This document shows positions 8,755-19,340 of a DNA stretch of 64,000 bases, piece by piece (position 1 is the first letter of the stretch; every line of letters begins with the position of its first letter). Source of the stretch: Cellulomonas denverensis (GTDB lineage: Bacteria; Actinomycetota; Actinomycetes; Actinomycetales; Cellulomonadaceae); assembly GCF_012396125.1 (NCBI RefSeq), contig NZ_JAAXOX010000006.1:62001-126000 (forward strand), read 5' to 3'. Both the position numbers and the translations under genes were made by a program. A model generated the notes under the pieces. It was not told the origin of the DNA. It saw only the letters and a list, made by a program, of their open reading frames with translations, and searched no databases.

Positions 8755-9776
8755 CGGATGCGGGGCTGAGCCTGCACGGACTGGTGGTCCGCTACCCGGG
8801 CCGCCCGCCGGTGACCGCGGTGGACGGGGTGGACCTGGAGCTGGCGCCGGGCGGGGTGCTGGCGCTGCTCGGCCCCTCCGGCTGCGGGAAGTCGTCGCTG
8901 CTGCGCGCGGTCGCCGGCCTGGAACCGGTCGCCGCCGGGTCGATCGCCTGGCGCGGCGAGGACCTGGCCGGGGTGCCGACCCACCGGCGGGGCTTCGGAC
9001 TGGTGTTCCAGGACGGTCAGCTGTTCGGCCACCGCACGGTCGCGGGCAACGTCGCCTACGGGCTGCGCGGCGCCGGGGACTCCCGCGCCCGGGTCGCCGA
9101 GCTGCTGGAGCTGGTCGGGCTGCCGGGCTACGGCGACCGGCCGGTGGGCACCCTGTCCGGCGGCGAGCGGCAGCGGGTCGCCCTGGCCCGGTCGCTGGCG
9201 CCCCGGCCGCGGCTGCTGCTGCTGGACGAGCCGCTGTCCGCCCTGGACCGCGATCTGCGCGAGCGCCTGGCCGACGACCTGCGGGCGGTGCTGGTCGCCA
9301 CCGGCACCACCGCGCTGTTCGTCACCCACGACCAGGACGAGGCCGCCACCGTCGCCGACCGGGTGGCGGTGATGTCGGCCGGCCGGCTGGTCCAGTCCGG
9401 CAGCCCGGAACAGCTCTGGGCCGCCCCGGCCGACGCCGCGGTCGCCCGGTTCCTCGGCTACCGCACCGCGCTGCCCGGGCCGGAGGGCACCCGGGTGGTC
9501 GCCGAGGGCGGCTGGTCGGTGCAGGACGGTGACCTGCCGGCGGACCACCAGGCGCGCTGCGGCGACCTGGTCGCCGCGGTCGTCACCGGCCGGCGCACCC
9601 GCCGCGGCCGGCCCGAGGTGCTGGCCGAACTGGACCCGCGGGCGGGCGCCTCCGGGCTGGACGGCGCCCCCCTCGCCCCGGTGGCCGCCCGCCCCGGACC
9701 GGACCGGGTGCCGGGCCCAGGCGAGCGGGTCTGGCTGCGGGTCGACCCGCACGCCTCGGCGGTGCTGACCCGCTGA
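8751..9776 (+). CDS. thiQ: Thiamine-type ABC transporter ATPase
   Basis: 341 residues, GTG start overlapping the permease stop (GTGA). Walker A 'GPSGCGKSS' near residue 42, Q-loop 'FQDGQLFGHRTV', signature 'LSGGERQRVALARSLA', Walker B 'LLLLDEPLSALD', and switch His 'VTHDQDEA'. The C-terminal ~120 residues go beyond the ATPase core and resemble the regulatory OB-like region of PotA/FbpC-type ATPases, longer than E. coli ThiQ (about 232 residues). It powers the ThiBP importer at the inner membrane face. Confidence 0.9.
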   Translation: MTDAGLSLHGLVVRYPGRPPVTAVDGVDLELAPGGVLALLGPSGCGKSSLLRAVAGLEPVAAGSIAWRGEDLAGVPTHRRGFGLVFQDGQLFGHRTVAGNVAYGLRGAGDSRARVAELLELVGLPGYGDRPVGTLSGGERQRVALARSLAPRPRLLLLDEPLSALDRDLRERLADDLRAVLVATGTTALFVTHDQDEAATVADRVAVMSAGRLVQSGSPEQLWAAPADAAVARFLGYRTALPGPEGTRVVAEGGWSVQDGDLPADHQARCGDLVAAVVTGRRTRRGRPEVLAELDPRAGASGLDGAPLAPVAARPGPDRVPGPGERVWLRVDPHASAVLTR

Positions 9777-9827
9777 ACCACCCGATCGGGCCCGGTCGCC
9801 CTTGCGCCCACCCGCTACCGTCTCGCC

Positions 9828-10448
9828 ATGCCGCTGCTGGAGATCATCGGATGGGCCGGATCGGTCCTGGTCGTCGTGTCCCTCATGCAGGCCCGGGTGC
9901 TCCGGTTCCGCGTGCTCAACCTGGTCGGTTCCGCGATCGCGACCGGGTACAACGCCTGGGTCGGCATCTGGCCCTTCGCCGCGATGAACGGCGTGATCGC
10001 GGTGATCGACCTCTACTGGATCTGGCGCCTGCTGCGCGAGCGTCACGACGCCGACGCCTACCGGGTGGTGGAGGTCGGGCCGGACGAGGCGTACCTGCGG
10101 CACGTGGTGGCGGTGCACGCCGAGGACATCGCCCGGTTCTACCCCGGCTACACGGCCGACGAGGACGCGCGCTGGGCGTACCTGGTGCTGCGCGGGGACG
10201 AGACCGTCGGGATGGTGGTGCTGCGGGACTCCGGCGACGGGGTCGGTGAGGTGCTGCTCGATTACGTGACACCGCGGTTCCGCGACTTCGCGCCGGGGGA
10301 GTTCGTCTACCGCCGCAGTGGTGCGCTGGCCGGGACCGGGCTGCGGGAACTGACCGTGACCCCGGCCGGGAGGGCGCTCGACGACTACCTCGACCGGGTC
10401 GGATTCACCCGCACGGACGGGGTGTGGCGCAGGCAACTCGCTGCCTGA
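9828..10448 (+). CDS. Two-part membrane/acetyltransferase-like protein, function unknown
   Basis: 206 residues. The first ~70 residues are hydrophobic with a YgjV-like layout (about three short helices including 'IIGWAGSVLVVVSLMQ' and 'GVIAVIDLYWIWRLL'). The C-terminal ~130 residues are soluble and weakly resemble a GNAT fold ('RWAYLVLRGDETVGMVVLRD', later 'LTVTPAGRALDDYLDRVGFT'). No catalytic residues can be named. It is a single gene between the thiamine operon and mntH. I do not recognise a specific function; membrane anchoring is likely, the GNAT resemblance is only pattern-based. Confidence 0.7.
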   Translation: MPLLEIIGWAGSVLVVVSLMQARVLRFRVLNLVGSAIATGYNAWVGIWPFAAMNGVIAVIDLYWIWRLLRERHDADAYRVVEVGPDEAYLRHVVAVHAEDIARFYPGYTADEDARWAYLVLRGDETVGMVVLRDSGDGVGEVLLDYVTPRFRDFAPGEFVYRRSGALAGTGLRELTVTPAGRALDDYLDRVGFTRTDGVWRRQLAA

Positions 10449-10477
10449 TTGCACTCGCACGGCTCGCCGTTACTCTA

Positions 10478-10495
10478 AGTTCGGACATCCGAACT
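10478..10495. promoter_or_regulatory. Perfect palindrome over the mntH translation start region
   Basis: AGTTCGG-ACAT-CCGAACT, 7-bp arms with no mismatch. It ends one base before the AGGAG ribosome site (10496-10500) of the GTG start at 10506, and a TACTCTAAG stretch that could hold a -10 element overlaps its left side. The position suits a metal-dependent repressor (MntR/DtxR family) controlling manganese uptake; the identity of the protein is inference. Confidence 0.7.
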
Positions 10496-10505
10496 AGGAG
10501 GTACG

Positions 10506-11777
10506 GTGACACGTAGGACGCCGGTGGCCACCGAGGTCACTACGGCGCCGGCCGCGCACACCCCCGCGCGCCGGCCCCGGCTGGTCGCGCTGTTCGGGCC
10601 CGCCTTCGTCGCCGCCATCGCCTACGTCGACCCGGGCAACGTCGCGGCCAACCTCACCGCCGGTGCCCGCTACGGCTACCTGCTGCTCTGGGTGCTGGTC
10701 GCGGCCAACGCGATGGCGGTGCTGGTGCAGTACCAGTCGGCCAAGCTCGGCGTGGTCACCGGGGAGTCGCTGCCCGGGGTGCTCGGCCGCCGGATGCGCC
10801 GCGGCCCCCGGCTGGCCTTCTGGGCGCAGGGCGAGGTGGTCGCCGCCGCCACCGACCTGGCCGAGGTGGTCGGCGGGGCGATCGCGCTGCACCTGCTGTT
10901 CGGGCTGCCACTGGTCTGGGGCGGAGCGATCGTCGGCGTGGTGTCGATGCTGCTGCTCGCCACCCAGGACCGGTACGGGCAGCGCCGGTTCGAAGCCGTG
11001 GTCGCCGCGCTGCTGCTGGTGATCGTGATCGGCTTCCTGTGCGGGCTGGTGGTCGGACCGCCGGACCCGTCCGAGATGCTGGCCGGGCTGGCGCCGCGGT
11101 TCGCCGGCACCGACTCGGTGGTGCTGGCCGCCTCCATGCTCGGCGCGACCGTGATGCCGCACGCGATCTACGTGCACTCCGCGCTGAGCCGGGACCGGTT
11201 CGGCAGCACCGCCGACGCCCCGGCCCGGCACCGCCTGCTGCGCGCCACCCGCTGGGACGTGGTGACCGCCCTGGTGGTCGCCGGCGCGGTCAACATCGGC
11301 CTGCTGCTGGTCGCCGCGGCCAACCTGCGCGGCGTCGAGGGCACCGACACCATCGAGGGCGCGCACGCCGCGATCAGCAGTGCGCTCGGCGGCGGGGTCG
11401 GCCTGGTGTTCGCGATCGGGCTGCTCGCCTCCGGCCTGGCCTCCACCTCGGTCGGTTGCTACGCCGGTGCCGCGGTGATGGAGGGGCTGATCCACCGCCG
11501 GATCCCGCTGCTGGTCCGCCGGGCGATCACCCTGGTGCCGGCCCTGCTGCTGCTCGGCCTCGGCGCGGACCCGACCTGGACCCTGGTGGTCAGCCAGGTG
11601 GTGCTCAGCTTCGGCATCCCGTTCGCCGCGATCCCGCTGGTCCGGCTGAACTCCGATCGCCGGCTGATGGGCGAGCACGTCAACGGCCGCGGGTTGCAGG
11701 GGGTGCTGATCCTGGTTGTCGGGCTGGTGGTCGCGCTGAACGTGGTCCTGCTCGTCCTACTCGCCACCGGTGCCTGA
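10506..11777 (+). CDS. mntH: Nramp-family divalent metal transporter MntH
   Basis: 423 residues, about 11 membrane helices. The Nramp signatures are present: 'YVDPGNVAANL' in helix 1 (Asp, Asn metal ligands) and 'MPHAIYVHSAL' in helix 6 (Met metal ligand), plus the transport loop region 'GPDPSEM'. Family members import Mn2+ (and Fe2+) with protons. The GTG start is set by the AGGAG site five bases upstream. A perfect palindrome directly in front suggests metal-responsive repression. It converges on the siderophore ATPase gene seven bases away. Confidence 0.94.
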   Translation: MTRRTPVATEVTTAPAAHTPARRPRLVALFGPAFVAAIAYVDPGNVAANLTAGARYGYLLLWVLVAANAMAVLVQYQSAKLGVVTGESLPGVLGRRMRRGPRLAFWAQGEVVAAATDLAEVVGGAIALHLLFGLPLVWGGAIVGVVSMLLLATQDRYGQRRFEAVVAALLLVIVIGFLCGLVVGPPDPSEMLAGLAPRFAGTDSVVLAASMLGATVMPHAIYVHSALSRDRFGSTADAPARHRLLRATRWDVVTALVVAGAVNIGLLLVAAANLRGVEGTDTIEGAHAAISSALGGGVGLVFAIGLLASGLASTSVGCYAGAAVMEGLIHRRIPLLVRRAITLVPALLLLGLGADPTWTLVVSQVVLSFGIPFAAIPLVRLNSDRRLMGEHVNGRGLQGVLILVVGLVVALNVVLLVLLATGA

Positions 11778-11784
11778 CCCCGGC

Positions 11785-12600
11785 TCAGGCCTGGTCGGCC
11801 GCCGGGTGTGCGGCCCCACGGGGGATCACCATCGGCGTCCCGGCCAGCGGGTCGGGCACCACCAGGCACGGCAGCCCGAACACCCGCTCGACCAGCTCGG
11901 CGGTGACCACCTCGGCCGGCCGGCCCTGGGCGACCACTGCGCCGTCCTTCATCACGACCAGGTGGGTCGCGTACCGCGCGGCGTGGTTCAGGTCGTGCAG
12001 CACGGCGACCAGCGTGGCGCCGTCGTGGTGCAGCCGGGCGAACAGGTCCATCAGCTCGATCTGGTGCGCGATGTCCAGGAACGTGGTCGGCTCGTCCAGC
12101 AGCAGGATGCCGGTCTGCTGGGCCAGCGCCATCGCCACCCAGACCCGCTGGCGCTGACCGCCGGAGAGCTCGTCCACCGGCACCTCGGCGAGGTCGGCGA
12201 TCCGGGTCGCGGTCATCGCGTCGGCCACTGCGCGCCGGTCGGCCGCGCTCGGCTGCCGGAACAGGTTCTGGTGCGGGTACCGGCCGCGGGCGACCAGGTC
12301 GGCGACCGTGATGCCCTCCGGGGCGAGCGCGGTCTGGGGCAGCAGACCCACCCGGCGGGCGACCTCCTTGGTCGGCATCCGCTGGATCGATTCGCCGTCC
12401 AGCACCACCTGGCCGGTGCTGGGCTTGAGCAGCCGGGCCAGCGAGCGCAGCAGGGTCGACTTGCCGCAGGCGTTCGGCCCGACGATCACCGTGAAGGAGT
12501 CGTCCGGGATGTCCAGGCTCAGGTCGGTGGACACGGTCCTGCGGTCGTAGCCGAGGGTCACCCGGTCGGCGCGCAGTCGTCCCGCTCGGTCGTTCACCAT
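11785..12600 (-). CDS. fepC: Iron-siderophore ABC transporter ATPase (FepC-like)
   Basis: 271 residues. Walker A 'GPNACGKST', Q-loop 'LLPQTALAPEGITVADLVAR', signature 'LSGGQRQRVWVAMALAQQ', Walker B 'ILLLDEPTTFLD', and the FepC/FhuC-typical 'HQIELMDLFARLHHDG..VAVLHDLNHAARY'. The ATG overlaps the upstream permease stop by 7 bp; the open frame further upstream is a shadow. Last gene of a three-gene minus-strand operon with two FecCD permeases, downstream of an iron box. Confidence 0.94.
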   Translation of the reverse strand: MVNDRAGRLRADRVTLGYDRRTVSTDLSLDIPDDSFTVIVGPNACGKSTLLRSLARLLKPSTGQVVLDGESIQRMPTKEVARRVGLLPQTALAPEGITVADLVARGRYPHQNLFRQPSAADRRAVADAMTATRIADLAEVPVDELSGGQRQRVWVAMALAQQTGILLLDEPTTFLDIAHQIELMDLFARLHHDGATLVAVLHDLNHAARYATHLVVMKDGAVVAQGRPAEVVTAELVERVFGLPCLVVPDPLAGTPMVIPRGAAHPAADQA

Positions 12601-13583
12601 CGGCGGCGTGCCTCCTGCACGATCAGGGCCAGCAGGTAGATCCCGCCGAGCACCACGGTCACCACGCCCACCGGCATCGCGGTGGGCAGCACATGTTGCG
12701 CGATCTGGTCGGCGCCGAGCAGCAGCAACCCACCGGTCAGCGCCGAGGCGGTCAGCGGCAGGCCCGGCGACCCGGTCAGGCGGCGGGCGATCTGTGGCGC
12801 GGACAGCGCGACGAAGGCGATCGGCCCGGCGGTGGCGGTGACGGTCGCGATCAGCGCCACGCCGAGCACCACCACCGCCAGCCGGGCGAGTTCCACCCGG
12901 ACCCCGTGCGCCCCCGCGGCGTCGTCGCCGAGCTCCAGCTGCCGCAACGGGCGGCTGACCAGGCAGACCAGCGGGGTCAGCACGGCCAGCACCACGAACG
13001 CCGGCACCGCCTGCGACCAGCCGGTCAGCGAGATCGACCCGGCGCCCCAGATCGACGCGGCCATCGCCACCTCGGTCTTGGCCCGCAGCAGCAGCCACAC
13101 GTTCACCCCGTGCAGCATCCCGGTCACGCCGATGCCGACCACGATCAGCCGGAAGCCCTGCACCCCGTCCCGGTAAGCCAGCAGGTACACCACCAGGGCG
13201 GTCGCCAGCCCGGCGATCAGCGCCCCGGCGGACACCCCGAGGGTGCCGGTGCCGAGCACGGTGCTGACGATCAGGACGCCGGTGTACGAGCCGGTGGAGA
13301 AGCCGATCACGTCCGGCGAGCCGAGCGGGTTGCGGGTCAGCGACTGGAACAGCGCCCCGGAGACCCCGAGCGCCGCGCCGAACGCCAGTCCGACCAGCAC
13401 CCGGGGCAGCCGCCACTGGGTCACGATCGTGCTGGCGAAGCCCTGGTCACTCACCAGTGCGCGCACCACCTCCGGCACGCTGAGTGGGTAGTCGCCCAGG
13501 CCGAGGGCGACCACCGCCAGCACCAGCACCGCCACGGTGAGCGCGATCAGCACGACTCCGGCGCGCCGGCGGTGGGCGGTCAC
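12594..13583 (-). CDS. fepG: Iron-siderophore ABC transporter permease (FecCD family, FepG-like)
   Basis: 329 residues with about ten hydrophobic segments. FecCD hallmarks: 'WRLPRVLVGLAFGAALGVSG' followed by 'FQSLTRNPLGSPDVIGFSTG', and 'GPIAFVALSAPQIARRL' with the coupling loop. A GTG start overlaps the stop of the other permease (GTGA), chosen because it gives the usual short charged N-terminus. It forms a heterodimeric channel with the next gene product. Confidence 0.92.
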   Translation of the reverse strand: MTAHRRRAGVVLIALTVAVLVLAVVALGLGDYPLSVPEVVRALVSDQGFASTIVTQWRLPRVLVGLAFGAALGVSGALFQSLTRNPLGSPDVIGFSTGSYTGVLIVSTVLGTGTLGVSAGALIAGLATALVVYLLAYRDGVQGFRLIVVGIGVTGMLHGVNVWLLLRAKTEVAMAASIWGAGSISLTGWSQAVPAFVVLAVLTPLVCLVSRPLRQLELGDDAAGAHGVRVELARLAVVVLGVALIATVTATAGPIAFVALSAPQIARRLTGSPGLPLTASALTGGLLLLGADQIAQHVLPTAMPVGVVTVVLGGIYLLALIVQEARRRW

Positions 13584-14617
13584 AGTCCGCTCGCCTTCCG
13601 CCGCCGGACCAGCCCGATCAGCACCGGCGCCCCGACGAACGCGGTCACCACGCCGACCGGCAGCTCGCCCGGCCAGAGCAGCACCCGGGCGGCGACGTCG
13701 GCGAGCAGCACCAGCACCGGCCCGGCCACCGCGGACAGCCCGAGGATCCAGCGCTGATCCGGTCCGACCAGCCAGCGCACGATGTGCGGCACCATCAGCC
13801 CGACCAGCGTGATCGGCCCGGCCATCGCGGTCGCGCCCCCGGCCAGCAGCGTGATCGCGACGATCGCCAGCACCCGGGTCCGGGTCACCGACGCGCCCAG
13901 CGCCGTCGCCAGGTCCTCGCCCAGCCCGAGGGTGTTCAGCGCCCCGGCGACGAGCCCGGCCAGCAACAGGCCGATCAGCACGAAGGGCAGCACCGGGACG
14001 ATCACCGACCAGCCGCGGGCCTGGAACGACCCGGACTCCCAGGTCAGCAGCACCGCGAACCGCTCCTGGTCGGCCAGCCGCAGCGCCCCCACGATCCCGG
14101 TCAGCACCGCGCTGATCGCCACCCCGGCGAGCGTGAGCTGCACCGGACTGGCATTCGACCGTCCGGCCGAGCCGATCAGGTACACCGCGAGCGTCGCGGC
14201 CAGCGCCCCGGCGAAGGCGAACCAGACGTAGCCGCTCGGCCGGGTCACGCCCAGCAGCACCACGCCCATCGCCACCGCGAAGGCCGCACCGCTGGTCACT
14301 CCGAGGATGCCCGGGTCGGCGAGCGGGTTGCGGGTCACCGCCTGCATCAGGCCACCGGCCACCGCGAGTCCGGCGCCGACCAGCAGGCCGAGCACGGTCC
14401 GCGGCAGTCGCAGGCCCACCACGGCCGCCCGGTCCGCCGCCGGCACGTCCTGGCCGGTCAGCGCACCCCACACCGTGCCCAGGTTCACCGGCCGGGACCC
14501 GACGGCCAGGCTCAGTGCGATCGCGGCGACCAGCAGGATCAGCAGCACGATCAGCGCGGTGCGGCGCCGCCCCGGGGAGTACGTGGTCGCGAGGGTCCGG
14601 GCAGCGACGGCCGTCAC
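13580..14617 (-). CDS. fepD: Iron-siderophore ABC transporter permease (FecCD family, FepD-like)
   Basis: 345 residues, GTG start. Contains 'LRLPRTVLGLLVGAGLAVAG' plus 'MQAVTRNPLADPGILGVTSG' and later 'GPITLVGLMVPHIVRWLVGP', the three conserved FecCD blocks. It is the first gene of the minus-strand permease/ATPase operon and is divergent from the binding lipoprotein gene; about 105 bases with an iron box separate the two starts. Confidence 0.92.
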   Translation of the reverse strand: MTAVAARTLATTYSPGRRRTALIVLLILLVAAIALSLAVGSRPVNLGTVWGALTGQDVPAADRAAVVGLRLPRTVLGLLVGAGLAVAGGLMQAVTRNPLADPGILGVTSGAAFAVAMGVVLLGVTRPSGYVWFAFAGALAATLAVYLIGSAGRSNASPVQLTLAGVAISAVLTGIVGALRLADQERFAVLLTWESGSFQARGWSVIVPVLPFVLIGLLLAGLVAGALNTLGLGEDLATALGASVTRTRVLAIVAITLLAGGATAMAGPITLVGLMVPHIVRWLVGPDQRWILGLSAVAGPVLVLLADVAARVLLWPGELPVGVVTAFVGAPVLIGLVRRRKASGL

Positions 14618-14635
14618 CCGGGGTTCCCGCTCGTC

Positions 14636-14655
14636 ATGAGGTTAGGCTACCCTTC
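14636..14655. promoter_or_regulatory. IdeR/DtxR-like iron box between divergent siderophore genes
   Basis: The stretch AGGTTAGGCTACCCTT matches the IdeR/DtxR consensus TTAGGTTAGGCTAACCTAA at most positions, with the right half weaker. It sits directly upstream of fepD (minus) and 70 bases upstream of the binding-protein gene (plus), so one repressor dimer pair could control both directions in response to iron. Confidence 0.75.
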
Positions 14656-14722
14656 CACGCATCAGCCCGATTGTGACGCTGTTCGCATGCACCGACGGGC
14701 ACCCTTCACGAAAGGCCTTGCG

Positions 14723-15733
14723 ATGAAGTCCATGCGTGTCGCCGCCGGTCTGGCCGCGGTCGCCGTCCTCGCGCTCAGCGCATGCTCGAGCACCGACGAC
14801 TCCGCGGACTCCGGCGAGAGTACCGCCGGCACCGGCGCCTCCGCCTCGGCAGAGGGCGCCTTCCCGGCCACCGTCGACACCAAGTTCGGTGAGGTCACCA
14901 TCGAGTCGCGGCCGGAGCGGATCGTGGCGCTGGGCTGGGGCGACGCCGAGACCGCGCTCTCGCTGGGCTACCAGCCGGTCGGGGCCTCGGACTGGCTGGC
15001 CTTCGGTGGCGACGGGGTCGGCCCGTGGGCCGAGGGTCTCTACGACGAGTCGCCGGAGATCATCGACACCCTGGAGCCGTCCTACGAGGCGATCGCCGCG
15101 CTGGAGCCGGACCTGATCCTGGACGTGAAGTCCTCCGGCGACCAGGACCGGTACGACCGGCTGTCCGAGATCGCCACCACCGTCGGCGTCCCCGAGGGCG
15201 GCGACTCGTACCTCACCACCGGCCAGCAGCAACTGGAGCTGATCTCCGCCGCGCTCGGCGTGCCGGAGAAGGGTGAGGAGCTGCAGACCCAGCTCGAGGA
15301 CGCCTTCACCGCCGCCCGCGACGAGCACCCGGACTGGGCGGGCAAGACGATCGCCGCCGCCACCCGCACCTCCGAGGGCTGGGGTGCGTACATCGAGGGC
15401 GGTGACCGGGTCGACTTCCTGGAGAACCTCGGCTTCGTGCAGTCCCCGACCATCGCCGACCTGCCGGTGTCCTCCTCCGGCTTCAGCGTCGACATCTCCG
15501 CCGAGCAGCTCGATCTGCTGGACGCCGACCTGATCGTGGCGTTCCCGATCTACATCGACACCGCCGAGATCACCGACGACCCGCAGTGGCAGGCCATCCC
15601 CGCGGTCGCCGACGGCCGCGCGGTGGTCATCGACGGCGACCTGTCCTCCGCCTACTCCCTGGGCACCATCGGCGCCCAGACCTACGCGCTGGAGAACCTG
15701 GTCCCCCTGATCGAGGACGCCCTCGGCAGCTGA
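14723..15733 (+). CDS. Iron-siderophore ABC transporter substrate-binding lipoprotein
   Basis: 336 residues. Lipoprotein signal 'AAVAVLALSAC' with Cys near residue 21, then a Ser/Thr/Glu-rich linker. The mature part is a class III (helical backbone) binding protein: 'TIESRPERIVALGWGDAE', 'LEPSYEAIAALEPDLILDV', 'SEGWGAYIEGGDRVDFLENLG'. The ATG follows AAAGG with 7-base spacing; an in-frame ATG 36 bases upstream is less likely because it lies before the ribosome site. It delivers ferric siderophore to the divergent FepDGC-type importer. The siderophore is unknown; no biosynthesis genes are in view. Confidence 0.92.
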   Translation: MKSMRVAAGLAAVAVLALSACSSTDDSADSGESTAGTGASASAEGAFPATVDTKFGEVTIESRPERIVALGWGDAETALSLGYQPVGASDWLAFGGDGVGPWAEGLYDESPEIIDTLEPSYEAIAALEPDLILDVKSSGDQDRYDRLSEIATTVGVPEGGDSYLTTGQQQLELISAALGVPEKGEELQTQLEDAFTAARDEHPDWAGKTIAAATRTSEGWGAYIEGGDRVDFLENLGFVQSPTIADLPVSSSGFSVDISAEQLDLLDADLIVAFPIYIDTAEITDDPQWQAIPAVADGRAVVIDGDLSSAYSLGTIGAQTYALENLVPLIEDALGS

Positions 15734-15745
15734 CCCACCCGCCCC

Positions 15746-15785
15746 ACGGAGCCCCCGGCCGCCCCCCCGCGACCGGGGGCTCCGT
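15746..15785 (+). terminator. Hairpin after the siderophore-binding gene
   Basis: ACGGAGCCCCCGG (15746-15758) pairs perfectly with CCGGGGGCTCCGT (15773-15785), 13 bp with a C-rich loop, 12 bases after the stop. No strong T-run follows, as is common in actinobacterial terminators. Confidence 0.8.
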
Positions 15786-15986
15786 CGCGCTGTCGACCGC
15801 AACGCCGCCAGGCCCTGCGAGCGAGGTCGCCGGCGACCGCCACTACTCGCGCCCGCATCCGGTGCCACCGCCGCCGAGCGCTCACCATCGCGTACGCCGC
15901 CGTCGCACCCAGCGGCCGGCACGCGGCGCAGCGCGCGCCGGCCGCGCCTCCATAGGGGTGTGTGAGCGCGCCGATCCGGGGTTTCC

Positions 15987-15999
15987 GTAGTCGCACTAC
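15987..15999. promoter_or_regulatory. Distal operator-like inverted repeat GTAGT-CGC-ACTAC
   Basis: Identical to the 13-bp element next to the TetR gene start, 306 bp further upstream, with matching left flank (GTTTC-x-GTAGT). Probable second binding site of the TetR regulator. Confidence 0.55.
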
Positions 16000-16029
16000 A
16001 CAATTGCGCAGGCCCCGGATGCAGCGCTG

Positions 16030-16118
16030 TCGATGTCGCACAGCGGCCCCGGGCGCAGGGCACTCGACGCCGCACACTAGCCCCGGGCCCCGCGCCCTCG
16101 ACGCCGCACAGCGACGCC
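16030..16118. repeat. 34-bp tandem repeat
   Basis: Units start at 16030, 16064 and 16098 with TCGAYGYCGCACA followed by a CCCCGGGC stretch; the third unit is partial. The period is exactly 34 bp, with several substitutions between units. Confidence 0.65.
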
Positions 16119-16292
16119 GGACCGGCGCACCCCGGTCTCCCCCTTCTCCCACAACGATCCCGCCCGCGCCCCGTGCTCGTACGGGTTTCAGCCCCCGTCC
16201 CCACCCTCCCAAGTTCCTGTAGTCCCACTCCCACAACCCCGGATCGCCCCGCGACGACACCCTGACCTCGCGCCGACACGCCGACGGTTTCT

Positions 16293-16305
16293 GTAGTCGC
16301 ACTAC
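16293..16305. promoter_or_regulatory. Proximal operator-like inverted repeat at the TetR gene
   Basis: GTAGT-CGC-ACTAC ends 10 bases before the GTG start of the TetR gene. In this position it would block transcription or translation of the regulator and the downstream UvrA-like gene, as expected for autoregulation. Confidence 0.65.
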
Positions 16306-16315
16306 CATCACCCCC

Positions 16316-16990
16316 GTGAGCCACCACGACCCCGCCCTCTCCATCGAGGTGCTGCCGGACGGCCGTGCGCGCCGGGCCGCCCGGACCCGGCGGGTGATCG
16401 CCACCGCGGCCGCCCCGCTGTTCCTGGACCGGGGGTTCGACGGCACCAGCGTGACCGCCGTGGCCGACCGGGCGGGGGTGGGGGTGCAGACGGTGTACTA
16501 CCACTTCCCGACCAAGGCGGCGCTGCTGGTGGGGGCGCTGGACCAGGCGGTGGACGGGATGGACCGCCGCACCGGGCACCGGCCGTTGAGCCTGCTGGCC
16601 TGGGCGCAGGGCGCGCGGGCCGAACCCGATCTGAACCGGCGGCTGTTCCTGCACGTGCGGGGCTGCGCGGACCTGCTGGCCGCGGGCGCGGAGCTGACCC
16701 AGTTGCTGCGGGCCCAGGCGCAGGGCGACCCGGAGCTGACCTCGATCTGTGCCGCCGAGGACGACCGGCGCCGCGAGCTGCACCGGGCGCTGATCGACTC
16801 GCTCGGCCCGGCGCTGTCCCAGGTGACCACCCCGGAGCAGGCCACCGATGTGCTGCACCTGGTGCTCGGCCCGGAGTCGTGGCAGGCGCTGGTGCTGCGG
16901 GCGGGGTGGACCCGGCTGGCGTGGGCACGGTGGGCGCAGCGCACGGTGGTCGCCGAGCTGCTGGGCGGGGGCGGGCCGGACCTGGGGTGA
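16316..16990 (+). CDS. TetR-family transcriptional regulator
   Basis: 224 residues, GTG start. The N-terminal helix-turn-helix is clear: 'RRVIATAAAPLFLDRGFDGT' then 'SVTAVADRAGVGVQTVYYHF', residues about 25-70. The C-terminal ligand-binding part (about 75-220) is of no specific recognised type. It is followed 73 bases later by a UvrA-like ABC protein gene on the same strand, and copies of an inverted repeat lie in its promoter region, so control of that gene and of itself is likely. Confidence 0.88.
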   Translation: MSHHDPALSIEVLPDGRARRAARTRRVIATAAAPLFLDRGFDGTSVTAVADRAGVGVQTVYYHFPTKAALLVGALDQAVDGMDRRTGHRPLSLLAWAQGARAEPDLNRRLFLHVRGCADLLAAGAELTQLLRAQAQGDPELTSICAAEDDRRRELHRALIDSLGPALSQVTTPEQATDVLHLVLGPESWQALVLRAGWTRLAWARWAQRTVVAELLGGGGPDLG

Positions 16991-17063
16991 GTGTCGGTAT
17001 GCTGTGCGACCCTCTTTCCGCCGCTTCCGTGCCGACCCCCACGTCCCCGCCGAGGAGCCCACC

Positions 17064-19337
<2,274 letters not shown>

Positions 19338-19340
19338 CCC

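Larger units (their letters stand above)
15786..16315. other. Non-coding stretch with operator-like and tandem repeats
   Basis: About 530 bases with no convincing gene; the ORFs present have Arg/Pro-rich, shadow-like translations. It holds two copies of GTAGTCGCACTAC, one degenerate copy at 16219-16231, and a 34-bp tandem repeat at 16030-16097 with a third partial unit (listed separately). Confidence 0.7.

Noticed and set aside
8049..10460. 803-codon minus-strand ORF opposite the thiamine transporter
   Set aside because: Rich in Arg, His, Gln and Pro, which is typical of antisense frames of GC-rich coding DNA; the plus-strand genes explain the region.
15962..16222. 86-codon plus ORF between the siderophore and TetR genes
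   Set aside because: Arg/Pro/Ser-rich translation and it spans the 34-bp repeat; no ribosome site and no family signal.
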